Assembly: GCA_027488845.1 (NCBI GenBank)
Contig: JAIYBC010000004.1
Location: 106,603 to 170,602, forward strand
Direction of reading: 5' to 3'
DNA from: Verrucomicrobiales bacterium
Lineage (GTDB): Bacteria; Verrucomicrobiota; Verrucomicrobiia; Limisphaerales; UBA9464
DNA: 64,000 nt
Part shown: positions 7,715 through 15,596 of the stretch, in pieces
Layout: every line of letters begins with the position of its first letter
Position numbering within the stretch: position 1 is the first letter of the stretch
Made by a program: the position numbers and the translations under genes
The notes under the pieces: generated by a model
What the model saw: only the letters and a program-made list of their open reading frames with translations
Told to the model about the DNA's origin: nothing
Databases searched by the model: none

Positions 7715-8135
7715 GCTCGTTATTTATCCCTCGCTCCACGCGGAGGCGAGCCTCCCAGCGGATTCGGGACAACACGGCAGGATCGGGACGTTTGTCACCC
7801 GTGCGCCCGACTCGAAGCCGCTTCGCCGGCCCCGATCCCTGGCCCTCAACCGGCGGCGCCCTCTCCAAACATTCAGCGGAAACGATTCAGATGAAGCGAA
7901 GACCCACCTCGGACAGAAACGCAAAGACGCCAACAGGGGGCAGGAATCCGGTTCGGAGCCGCGGTCGCCATTCGGTGCGCGGTTCAGCGACCGGAATCCT
8001 TCGGCCTCCTCCCTTCCCTTGGCGGCTTTGCGGCTTTGCGTGCCAATCCCTTCTGCGTCGTTCCGGCCCGGTTCTGTTTCCCTCCGTGGCCTCCGTGTCT
8101 CTGTGGCCAATCGTCAGGACCCCACTTCTCCCAAA
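7715..8135. other. Repeat-rich intergenic region, no supported gene
   Basis: This stretch of about 420 nt separates the kinase 5' end from the 3' end of the phosphoesterase gene. ORFs crossing it are rich in Arg and Ala and look like translated repeats. It contains the purine-rich repeat motifs listed separately. Promoter elements for the kinase should lie near 7715-7800, but I see none that is convincing. Confidence 0.6.
7917..8109. repeat. CGCAAAG-type and CACAGAG-type intergenic repeats
   Basis: On the plus strand AACGCAAAGACGCCAA occurs at 7918-7933. Its approximate inverse, CTTGGCGGCTTTGCGGC, begins at 8018 and continues as a second GCTTTGCG unit. At 8081-8109 lies CCTCCGTGGCCTCCGTGTCT plus CTGTGGCCA, the complement of a CACAGAGACACGGAGG motif. 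Similar purine-rich repeats occur between genes in many unrelated bacterial genomes (recalled, not searched). The two CGCAAAG blocks are inverted relative to each other. Confidence 0.55.
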
Positions 8136-10721
8136 TCATTCGTCGTCGTCGTCCTCGGCGCCGGCGCGGACGAAGGCGGCGCGGACGGGCGCCGGCATCG
8201 GGGAATCGGCCCCCTTCACGCTGCGCCAGACGATCTCGTTCAACCGCAGGTCGTCCGCCGCGTCCTCCTCGGCCAGGTTCATCGCCTGCGATTCCGCGGC
8301 ACCCCAGGCGCCGGCGAGGTTCTTCTCCCAGCGGTCGAGCCGCACGGGCGAATGGACATAGGGCCGCAGGTCGCGTCGCGGCTGGAAACAGTGGTACATC
8401 GGCGCCGCGGTCGCATCGAACTGGCTCATCGGCCTCAGGCCCAGGATCAGTTCCATGGTGCGCAGCATCGAACTCGTGGAGTACATCGTGGAGTCCTTTG
8501 CGCCGCGCCGCGTGTAGGGGCTGATCACGTAGGCGATCGAACGGTGGGCGTCCACATGGTCGGGTCCGTTCTGCGCGTCGTCCTCCAGCACGAAGATGGC
8601 CGTGTCCTTCCAGAAGCGGGAGCGCGTGACCGCCTCGACGATGCGGCCGAAGGCGAGGTCGTTGTCCGCCATGAAGGCCCGGGGGGTGAGCTTGCCGGGG
8701 CTGGTGCCGGAGGTGTGGTCGTTGGGCAGCCGGAGGATCTGCAGACGGGGCATCTCGCCTTCCTTCTCGAAGCGGTGCAGTTCCGAGATGAACCGGTCCG
8801 CGCGGCTCATGTCGGGGTATTCCATGTCGAACGACCGGTAGCCCGGGTCGAAATGCCCCTCGAGCGCCGCCACGCGGGCGCGGGCGGGCTCGTTGGTCTT
8901 GGACCCGTTGGCCACGAACTCGCCGTAGCTGCGGAAGGAGACCCCGGCCTCCCTGGCTCGGTCCCAGATGTACCCGTTCACGCCGGCCGCCACGGGGAAC
9001 ACGCCCTCGCTCGGATACGGATACTTGCCCCGCGCGTTGTGCCCGTAGCTCAACGGCCAGGTCTTCTCCACGAAGTCCGTCGCATACCCGCCCATGCTCC
9101 ACTCGTGGCCGTCCGCGCTCACCTCGGCGTCGACGTAGAAGTTGTCGAGCAGGACGAACTCGCGGGCGAGCCGGTGGTGGTTCGGGGTGACCTCCTCCGG
9201 GAAGAGGCACAGCGACGGATCCCCGTTGCCGGCCGGGACATCCCCGAGCACCTGGTCGTAGGTCCGGTTCTCCTTCACGATGTAGATCACATGCCGGATC
9301 GGGCTGGATCCGCCGACCCGCTCGGGGACGGGATTCCGCCATCCGCGACGCGACGAAACCTCGGGCCGCGGCGCCGCCGGACTGCACTTCATGACGGCCT
9401 CGGTCCACTGGCGGAAACGGGCGTCGCGCTTCGTGGAATCCGCCGGCAGGTCGACCAGGCCGACCGTGCCCGGATGCAGGGCACCGATGTACTCCCGAAG
9501 GGTTCCCGGGACCTCGCGGCCGGGTTGGGGGCCGTGGCGGTTCGCCTTGGGCACTGCGCCCTTGCCGTTGGCCACCAGCAGGCGTCCGCCGTCGGGCGTG
9601 GTCCGGACCGAGGTCGGGTACCAGCCCGCCGGGATGAAGCCCATCGGACGGGACTTCCCGGGCTTCTCGGTCTCGAACACGGCCACGCAGTTGTTGCCGG
9701 CGTTGGCCACGTAGAGGAATTCGCCGTCGGGCGACAGGGCGAGGGAGTTCGGCGTGGCGCCGGGTTCGTCCTCGGGATGCAGGGCCGCCGAGAGCGTCTC
9801 CAGCGTACGGCCGGTCTCCGTGTCGAGCACCGAGACGGTGTTCCGGTTGGCGTTGGCGACGTACAAAACGCGTCCGCCGGAACCGAGCAGCATCTCGTTG
9901 GGATGCTCGCCGGTGGCCCAACGCGCCCGGACGGTCCGGGAAGCGAGGTCGATCACGGCCACCTCGGCCCGGCCCCACAGGCTCACGAAGAGACGTCCGT
10001 GTTCCTCGTCCGCCAGCACCGCATAGGGCCACGGCGCATCGGGCGCGATCCGTTCCTGGTCCGCGGCGAACCGCTTCTCGATCGCGGCGAGGTCGGAATC
10101 GGCGGAGACTTGGGTCCGGCTGAGATCGGTGGCCACGGACCCCGGGGCCAACGGCAGGGTCCAGCCGGGACGTCCCGTCTCGAGGTCGATCGCCGTGACC
10201 GACATCCCGAACAGCTCCGCGGCGTACAGCCAACGCCCGCCGGACCCGGCGGCAAGCCCGGCCACGACACCCCGCTCCGCCGAAGGACGCACCTTCAGCA
10301 CACGGCGGTCGGAGAACTGGCCGTCGGAGAAGGCGAAGGAATGGACGGTCTCGCTGCCGGCGCCGCTGGCGAACACTCGGTTGCCGTCCGCCGAGAACGC
10401 GAGGCCGTAGAAGGTCTCCTCCAAGGCCACCCGCTCGACGATCCGTCCGGACGGCAGGGCGAGGGAGACGACTTCATGGCGTCCGTGTCCGGAGTGGAGC
10501 ACCACCGCATGCTTGCCGGACGGATGGACGATCAGGTTCACGGGGAAGTCGCCGACGGGCACCTGGGTTCCAGCCGGTCGGAGGGACCACTGGTTGGGAA
10601 GCAGGATGGAACCGTCGGAACGGGCGCCCGGCAGACTCGGCACCTCGGTGACGGCGGCCCAGCCTGACACGGCGAACGCGAGCAACACGGGAAGCCGGCG
10701 AAGCGAGATCCATGAAGACAT
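8136..10721 (-). CDS. Secreted YncE-type beta-propeller fused to an alkaline-phosphatase-fold phosphoesterase
   Basis: An 861-residue exported protein. The signal peptide is near ISLRRLPVLLAFAVSGWAA. Residues about 40-430 hold YVTN/YncE-style propeller blades (GRVLYVANANRNTVSVLDTE, GEFLYVANAGNNCVAVFE). The C-terminal half matches the phosphoesterase family of the alkaline phosphatase superfamily: HVIYIVKENRTYDQVLGD carries the metal-ligating region, then LLDNFYVDAEVSADGHEWS, FVLEDDAQNGPDHVDAHRS and a terminal acidic tail. Substrate unknown. The start is fixed by a perfect AAGGAGG (10729-10735) seven bases before the ATG, so the longer ORF is rejected. The gene stands alone; it is a candidate type II secretion cargo. 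Confidence 0.9.
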   Translation of the reverse strand: MSSWISLRRLPVLLAFAVSGWAAVTEVPSLPGARSDGSILLPNQWSLRPAGTQVPVGDFPVNLIVHPSGKHAVVLHSGHGRHEVVSLALPSGRIVERVALEETFYGLAFSADGNRVFASGAGSETVHSFAFSDGQFSDRRVLKVRPSAERGVVAGLAAGSGGRWLYAAELFGMSVTAIDLETGRPGWTLPLAPGSVATDLSRTQVSADSDLAAIEKRFAADQERIAPDAPWPYAVLADEEHGRLFVSLWGRAEVAVIDLASRTVRARWATGEHPNEMLLGSGGRVLYVANANRNTVSVLDTETGRTLETLSAALHPEDEPGATPNSLALSPDGEFLYVANAGNNCVAVFETEKPGKSRPMGFIPAGWYPTSVRTTPDGGRLLVANGKGAVPKANRHGPQPGREVPGTLREYIGALHPGTVGLVDLPADSTKRDARFRQWTEAVMKCSPAAPRPEVSSRRGWRNPVPERVGGSSPIRHVIYIVKENRTYDQVLGDVPAGNGDPSLCLFPEEVTPNHHRLAREFVLLDNFYVDAEVSADGHEWSMGGYATDFVEKTWPLSYGHNARGKYPYPSEGVFPVAAGVNGYIWDRAREAGVSFRSYGEFVANGSKTNEPARARVAALEGHFDPGYRSFDMEYPDMSRADRFISELHRFEKEGEMPRLQILRLPNDHTSGTSPGKLTPRAFMADNDLAFGRIVEAVTRSRFWKDTAIFVLEDDAQNGPDHVDAHRSIAYVISPYTRRGAKDSTMYSTSSMLRTMELILGLRPMSQFDATAAPMYHCFQPRRDLRPYVHSPVRLDRWEKNLAGAWGAAESQAMNLAEEDAADDLRLNEIVWRSVKGADSPMPAPVRAAFVRAGAEDDDDE

Positions 10722-10728
10722 CCCCGAT

Positions 10729-10735
10729 CCTCCTT
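10729..10735 (-). promoter_or_regulatory. Perfect Shine-Dalgarno AAGGAGG
   Basis: It reads AAGGAGG on the minus strand with a 7-nt spacer to the ATG of the propeller-phosphoesterase. It is one of the clearest ribosome-binding sites in the window and decides the start. Confidence 0.85.
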
Positions 10736-10778
10736 CGCCGGGCCGTCTCTGGAAAAGCGACAATCCGGAGACGAGGGG

Positions 10779-10812
10779 GCGATTCGGGATTCCGGATTCC
10801 CGATCGGGGATT
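10779..10812. repeat. GATTC heptamer-like repeat
   Basis: Imperfect 7-nt units (GCGATTC, GGGATTC, CGGATTC and a decayed unit) lie upstream of the phosphoesterase gene. They belong to the same family as 345-386 and 7684-7697. Confidence 0.5.
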
Positions 10813-10960
10813 GTTGGGATCACTGCATGTCGTAGGAGACGAGGTCACGAGTCTCTGACTTCTCCCATGGCGCTCCCGGCAGCTTGGACCCAAGGGCGTC
10901 CGGGGCTTGACGGGCCCGGGGTTTTCCAACGGAGTCGGCCGGCCGTTTTCCATCCCCCGC

Positions 10961-12361
10961 ATGAACTTCGCCGACCCGCGCTTCTGGGAGGTGCTGATCG
11001 CCAGCCTGGTGCTGGCCCTCGGCTTCCGAAGGCTGTTCCGGTCCTCCGCCGTCGTCCGTGACGGCGGCTACGATCGCGCCTTCCTCCTCGTGCTCGGCCT
11101 GGTCCTGCTCGCGATGGTCAGCTGGCTCAGCTTCGTCATCCACCTGGGCGTCGCCGCGGTCACCCATGCGTTCGTCCGATGGGGCCTCGCCCGGCCCGCC
11201 TCCCAGGGACGTTGGCTCCTGGCGTTGATCGTCCCCGTCCAACTGGCGCCGCTGTTCTGGTACAAGTACTCGGGCTTCGTGCTCGACGGCATGCTCGGCG
11301 TCCACGGGGTCGCCTTCTCCGGGCTGGTCATCCCGGCCGGCATCTCGTTCTACACCTTCCAGCTCGTCGGCTTCGCTGTGGACACCCTCATTCGCCGCCA
11401 GCCGGTGCCGGGGTTGTTCGACTTCTTCAACTTCGCCGGATTCTTCCCCCAGATCGTCGCCGGTCCCATCGAGCGTCGCGACGACCTCCTGCCGCAGATC
11501 CAGTCGTTCCGGCTGCGTTGGTCGCCGCAGGACCTCGACGAGGGCGCCCGTTGGATCGCGCTCGGGGCCTTCTTCAAGTTCGCCCTCGCGGACAACCTCG
11601 CGGAGCAGTTCCACGGCGACCCGTCGCCGAACCCGTGGACGCTGTGGCTGGCCAACGTCCTTTTCGGACTGCGGATCTACTACGACTTCGCCGGATACAG
11701 CCTGGTGGCGCTGGGCATCGCCCGCTGCCTCGGGATCCGCCTCACGATGAACTTCCAGAGCCCCTACTGCGCCACCAGTCCCGGGGAGTTCTGGCGCCGA
11801 TGGCACATCACGCTGAGCCAATGGTTCCGCGACTACCTCTACGTCCCGCTCGGCGGCGGACGCGTCGCCTGGTGGGCGTTCAACATCGGACTCGTCTTCG
11901 TGGTCTCGGGCGTGTGGCACGGTGCGGGATGGAACTTCCTGCTGTGGGGCGCGATCCACGCGGCGTTGCTGGTCGGGTCCCGTCTCGCCGCGCAGTGGAA
12001 GGTCCCCCCGGCCGCGGGCTGGGCGGGCACGATGCTCGGCGTGGCCTTCAGCTGGCTGTTCTTCCTCGAGACCCACACGCCGTCCTTGAAGGCGAAGCTG
12101 CTGACGCTGATCCAAATCCGCGGCTACTCGGCGGCGAACCTCAAGGGGATGCTCGCCGTGTATGGCGGAGGGGACCTCGTCGCCCTGGCCGGCGTGCTGG
12201 CGCTCGCGGCCGCCACCCTCGCCGCCGAGGCCTGGTCCGTGCGGCGGCTCGACCGGCCCTATGCCGTCCTGACAACCCCGCGGGCCCTGACCGTGCTGGT
12301 CGTGCTCACCCTCCTGCTCGCACCCGGGAAGAACAATGGCTTCATCTACTTCGCCTTCTGA
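10961..12361 (+). CDS. MBOAT family O-acyltransferase (AlgI-like)
   Basis: A 466-residue polytopic membrane protein with about ten hydrophobic helices. Family signatures: FWYKYSGFVLDG, IPAGISFYTFQLVGFAVD, FDFFNFAGFFPQIVAGPIER, LRIYYDFAGYSLVALGIARCLGI, FWRRWHITLSQWFRDYLYVPLGG and the presumed catalytic His in VVSGVWHGAGWNFLLWG. AlgI and DltB-type members move acyl groups across the membrane onto extracellular polymers. The start is at MNFADPRFWEV, where the first helix begins. It overlaps by 26 nt a gene for an SGNH-like partner, the usual arrangement for O-acetylation of an exopolysaccharide. The polymer is not identifiable here. Confidence 0.93.
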   Translation: MNFADPRFWEVLIASLVLALGFRRLFRSSAVVRDGGYDRAFLLVLGLVLLAMVSWLSFVIHLGVAAVTHAFVRWGLARPASQGRWLLALIVPVQLAPLFWYKYSGFVLDGMLGVHGVAFSGLVIPAGISFYTFQLVGFAVDTLIRRQPVPGLFDFFNFAGFFPQIVAGPIERRDDLLPQIQSFRLRWSPQDLDEGARWIALGAFFKFALADNLAEQFHGDPSPNPWTLWLANVLFGLRIYYDFAGYSLVALGIARCLGIRLTMNFQSPYCATSPGEFWRRWHITLSQWFRDYLYVPLGGGRVAWWAFNIGLVFVVSGVWHGAGWNFLLWGAIHAALLVGSRLAAQWKVPPAAGWAGTMLGVAFSWLFFLETHTPSLKAKLLTLIQIRGYSAANLKGMLAVYGGGDLVALAGVLALAAATLAAEAWSVRRLDRPYAVLTTPRALTVLVVLTLLLAPGKNNGFIYFAF

Positions 12362-13295
12362 ACCGGCGTCCGGGACTCCCCGGCTCGCCCTGCGACTGCT
12401 CGCCACGGCCATGGTGACGTGGGCCGCCTGCGCATCCTACACGGTGCGCCTGAACCCCGAGGTGCGGTTCTTCCACGCGGTCCACCGGGCCAAGCTGGAA
12501 TGGGAACCGCAGGTCGGCCCGACGAACCGCGTTCTCTTCGTCGCCGGGTCCAGCTGCATGACCTCGCTCGACCCGGTGCACCTGGAGAAGGAACACGGGA
12601 TCCATGCATTGAACCTCGGTCTCGGTGCCGGGATGGGCCCCCGCTTCCTGGCCCGCTACGCCCTCGACCGCGCCCGGCCGGGCGACCGGATGCTCCTGTC
12701 GTTCGAGCAGGGCCTGCTCGCCGGCACGGTCGGATGGGACTCGTTGGGGGTGCAGTTCGCCGCGGCAATCGGGCGGCCGGACCTCCTGGGGGGTCCCGAC
12801 GGATACGGCTTCACCTCGACCCTCCTGTCGCTGCGCCCGGGCGGGTACCACGTGTTCACGCTGCTCGGGAAGCTGGCGTTGAGGCAGCCGCTCTACCGGT
12901 ACGGCGCCGCCGAGGTGCGTCCGGGTGGATGGCACGCCGTGGCCGCACGGAGACCGGTGGAATCCCCGGGCATCCTGCCGGACGCGTTGTCGCCGCAGGC
13001 CCGGGAATGGCTGCGGGAACTGAAGGCCGAATGCGACCGGAAAGGCATCGAGGTCGCGTACACCCCGCCGTGGCTGTACGGCTCGGGCCACGACGCCTCG
13101 GCGATGCGGGAGGCGAACCTGAGGTTCCTGGCCGATGTGGGAACGGTCCTGCCGGTGTTGCGGGACGAGGAGCTGGGGGTGCACACGGAGGTCGGGGACT
13201 ACGCGGACACGGTGGCGCATCCGACACCGGAGGGCGCCGCGGTGAACACGGACCGGTTGGCCCGGATGGTGGAAGGCTGGCTGGGCCGACGCTAG
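12336..13295 (+). CDS. SGNH-like membrane-anchored protein, partner of the MBOAT acyltransferase
   Basis: A 319-residue protein with one N-terminal hydrophobic segment (LRLLATAMVTWAACASYTVRL) and a periplasmic domain. NRVLFVAGSSCMTSLDP occupies the place of the block I GDS motif (Ser of GSS), NLGLGAGMGP follows, and near the C-terminus YADTVAHPTPEGA supplies a D..H pair typical of block V of SGNH hydrolases. Such proteins receive the acyl group delivered by the MBOAT partner and place it on a sugar. The gene overlaps the MBOAT gene and a terminator follows it, so the two form a complete unit. Overall similarity to AlgJ/AlgX could not be tested. Confidence 0.72.
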   Translation: MASSTSPSEPASGTPRLALRLLATAMVTWAACASYTVRLNPEVRFFHAVHRAKLEWEPQVGPTNRVLFVAGSSCMTSLDPVHLEKEHGIHALNLGLGAGMGPRFLARYALDRARPGDRMLLSFEQGLLAGTVGWDSLGVQFAAAIGRPDLLGGPDGYGFTSTLLSLRPGGYHVFTLLGKLALRQPLYRYGAAEVRPGGWHAVAARRPVESPGILPDALSPQAREWLRELKAECDRKGIEVAYTPPWLYGSGHDASAMREANLRFLADVGTVLPVLRDEELGVHTEVGDYADTVAHPTPEGAAVNTDRLARMVEGWLGRR

Positions 13296-13319
13296 CCTCC
13301 GCGCGCAGCGCCTTGGAGT

Positions 13320-13340
13320 GCGCCAGTCCCTGGCGCTTTT
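13320..13340 (+). terminator. Intrinsic terminator after the MBOAT/SGNH pair
   Basis: The stem GCGCCA/TGGCGC with loop GTCCC is followed directly by TTTT. It lies 24 nt after the SGNH-like gene stop. Confidence 0.7.
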
Positions 13341-13461
13341 CCACCCGTGGATGCCGGCGACGGTTGTTGCTGCATCCGTCCCAGAGCGCGCCTGCAGCCC
13401 GATCCGGGGGGCCTGAAATTCCTTCCCACTCCGCCACCGGTTCGCACACTCCGCGCCGCAC

Positions 13462-14574
13462 ATGAGTTCCAAGACCTATCGGATCGCCGCGTTGGCCGGC
13501 GACGGCATCGGACCCGAGGTGATGCGCGAGGCGTTGAACGTCCTCCGCGCCATCGGCACGCGGTTCTCGCTCTCCTTCGAAATCACCGAGGCCCCGGTCG
13601 GCTGGGCGGGAATCGACGCCGCCGGCAAGGCGCTTCCCGACGCCACCCTCGAGCTCTGCCGCAACAGCGACTCGATCCTCTTCGGTTCGGTGGGGCTTCC
13701 CGACCGCGACCCGACCATCCCCAAGGACCAGCGCCCGGAACGCGCCGCGCTGCTGCGCATCCGCAAGGAGTTCGGCCTGTTCGCCAACCTCCGTCCGGTC
13801 CAGCTGCCCAAGGCGCTCGCCCATGCCTGCCCGCTCCGTCCGGAGCGCCAGGGCGACGGCATCGACATCCTCGTCGTGCGTGAACTCACCGGCGGCATGT
13901 ACTTCGGCCAGCCGAAGAAGACCGAGGACCTCGGCAACGGCCAGCAACGCGCCATCGACACGATGGTGTACACGACGCCCGAGATCGAACGGATCGCCCA
14001 CGTCGGCTTCAAGGCCGCGCGCCTTCGCCGGAAGAAGCTCACCAGCATCGACAAGGCGAACGTGCTCGAGAACGGCGTCCTGTGGCGCGAGGTCGTCACC
14101 CGCGTCGGCAAGGAGTACCCGGATGTCGCCCTGGAACACATGTTCGTCGACAACGGCGCCATGCAGCTGATGTTGCGTCCCACCCAGTTCGACGTGGTGC
14201 TCTGCGAGAACATGTTCGGCGACATCCTCAGCGACGAGGCGGCCGCCCTGGCCGGTTCGCTGGGGATGCTTCCGAGCGCCAGCCTCGGCGCGACCAGCGC
14301 GGAGCAGACCTTCGGCTTCTACGAGCCCGCCGGCGGCACCGCCCCGGACATCGCCGGCAAGGACCTGGCGAACCCGATCGCACAGATCCTCTCCGTGGCG
14401 CTGATGCTCCGCTACAGCTTCGGCCTGAACGCCGCCGCGGACGCGGTGGACGCCGCGGTCGGGAAGGCCATCGCCCAAGGCCTGCGCACCGGTGACATCC
14501 ACTCCGCCACCGACGCCGCGGCCCGTCGCGTCGGCACCCGTGAGATGGGCGCCGCCATCGTCGCCGCGATCTGA
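13462..14574 (+). CDS. leuB: 3-isopropylmalate dehydrogenase
   Basis: A 370-residue NAD-dependent beta-decarboxylating dehydrogenase of leucine synthesis. It shows the family's N-terminal LAGDGIGPEVM, substrate-binding arginines in RAALLRIRKEFGLFANLRPV, RELTGGMYFGQPK, the Lys-Asn active-site stretch SIDKANVLENG, and the PROSITE-type signature ENMFGDILSDEAAALAGSLG, followed by EPAGGTAPDIAGKDLANPIA for cofactor binding. IPMDH is preferred over isocitrate or tartrate dehydrogenase because of the RELTGG/YFG pattern. It stands upstream of panE with an 8-nt gap. leuD lies about 4 kb downstream on the other strand and leuC is not in the window. Confidence 0.95.
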   Translation: MSSKTYRIAALAGDGIGPEVMREALNVLRAIGTRFSLSFEITEAPVGWAGIDAAGKALPDATLELCRNSDSILFGSVGLPDRDPTIPKDQRPERAALLRIRKEFGLFANLRPVQLPKALAHACPLRPERQGDGIDILVVRELTGGMYFGQPKKTEDLGNGQQRAIDTMVYTTPEIERIAHVGFKAARLRRKKLTSIDKANVLENGVLWREVVTRVGKEYPDVALEHMFVDNGAMQLMLRPTQFDVVLCENMFGDILSDEAAALAGSLGMLPSASLGATSAEQTFGFYEPAGGTAPDIAGKDLANPIAQILSVALMLRYSFGLNAAADAVDAAVGKAIAQGLRTGDIHSATDAAARRVGTREMGAAIVAAI

Positions 14575-14582
14575 CCGACACG

Positions 14583-15560
14583 ATGAGGATCGCCGTCGTC
14601 GGATGCGGGGCGTTGGGGAGCTACTATGGCGCGCGTCTCGCCAAGGCGGGACGCGACGTCACGTTCCTGCTGCGCTCGGACTTCGAGACGGTGCGTGAAC
14701 ACGGCGTGCGGGTGCAGAGCGCGGACGGCGACTTCCACATCCATCCGCGCTGCGCCCGGACGCCCGGGGAGATCGGTCCGGTGGACCTGGTCCTGATCGG
14801 GCTCAAGACGACGGCGAACGGCACGTTCGCGGAACTGCTTCCGCCGTTGGTCGGCCCCTCCACGGCGCTGCTGACGCTGCAGAACGGGCTCGGCAACGAG
14901 GAGGCGTTGGCGGCGCTGTTCCCGGTGCGTCAGGTGATGGGGGGACTCTGCTTCGTCAGCATCAACCGCCTTGAGCCCGGCGTGATCCGTCACATCGACA
15001 ACGGCCGCATCGTGCTCGGCGAGTTCCGGCGCTGGCCGGAGCCGCGGACCCACGGCGTCGCCGCGATGTTCCGCGAGGCCGGCGTCCCCAGCGACGTTTC
15101 CGCCGACATCATCGGGACGCACTGGCAGAAGCTGGTCTGGAACATCCCGTTCAACGGCCTCGGCGTCGCCGGCACCGCGGGAATCGGAGCCGTCCGGTCG
15201 GGGACCGTGGACCCGGGGCGCCCGTCCGATCCCGTGCTCTCCGCCGCGGCCCTGTTGCGCGATCCGGAATGGCGGGCGCTGCTGCGGGAACTCATGGCCG
15301 AGACCATCGCGGTCGCCAACGCCCTCGGACACAAGATCGATCCCGGCTACGCGGACAGCGAGCTGGAGCGCACCCAGGCCATGGGGGCCTACAAGGCCTC
15401 GACGCTGATCGACTTCGAACGCGGACGTCCGATGGAACTGGAGTCGATCTTCTTCTTCCCGCAGTCCGAGGCGCGCCGCGCGAAGGTTCCGACCCCGCGG
15501 ATGGACGCCATGTGCTCCGTGTTGCGGTCTCTCGGGTCTCGTCCGACGTCCGCACGCTGA
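14583..15560 (+). CDS. panE: 2-dehydropantoate 2-reductase (ketopantoate reductase family)
   Basis: A 325-residue protein with an N-terminal Rossmann motif (MRIAVVGCGALGSYYGARLA) and the family's mid-domain marks: VDLVLIGLKTTAN, LLTLQNGLGNEEAL and, in the helical C-terminal domain, WQKLVWNIPFNGL with the catalytic Lys and KASTLIDFERGRPMELE. It would reduce ketopantoate to pantoate with NADPH on the way to coenzyme A. Only 8 nt separate it from leuB, so they are probably cotranscribed; both draw on branched-chain 2-oxo acid metabolism. Some family members act on other 2-keto acids, so substrate is inferred. Confidence 0.85.
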   Translation: MRIAVVGCGALGSYYGARLAKAGRDVTFLLRSDFETVREHGVRVQSADGDFHIHPRCARTPGEIGPVDLVLIGLKTTANGTFAELLPPLVGPSTALLTLQNGLGNEEALAALFPVRQVMGGLCFVSINRLEPGVIRHIDNGRIVLGEFRRWPEPRTHGVAAMFREAGVPSDVSADIIGTHWQKLVWNIPFNGLGVAGTAGIGAVRSGTVDPGRPSDPVLSAAALLRDPEWRALLRELMAETIAVANALGHKIDPGYADSELERTQAMGAYKASTLIDFERGRPMELESIFFFPQSEARRAKVPTPRMDAMCSVLRSLGSRPTSAR

Positions 15561-15596
15561 ACCCCGGGGAGCCGGAGCCACGGGCCGACGTCCACC

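Noticed and set aside
7724-8110. 128-aa minus-strand ORF in the gap after the phosphoesterase gene
   Set aside because: It is translated from the purine-rich repeats and has Arg/Glu-rich, low-information sequence.
7704-10667. 987-aa plus-strand ORF opposite the phosphoesterase
   Set aside because: It is antisense to a gene with clear motifs and a perfect Shine-Dalgarno; the length results from high GC content.
10820-12412. 530-aa minus-strand ORF opposite the MBOAT gene
   Set aside because: It is antisense to an unmistakable membrane acyltransferase, with a Glu/Gln/His-rich composition.
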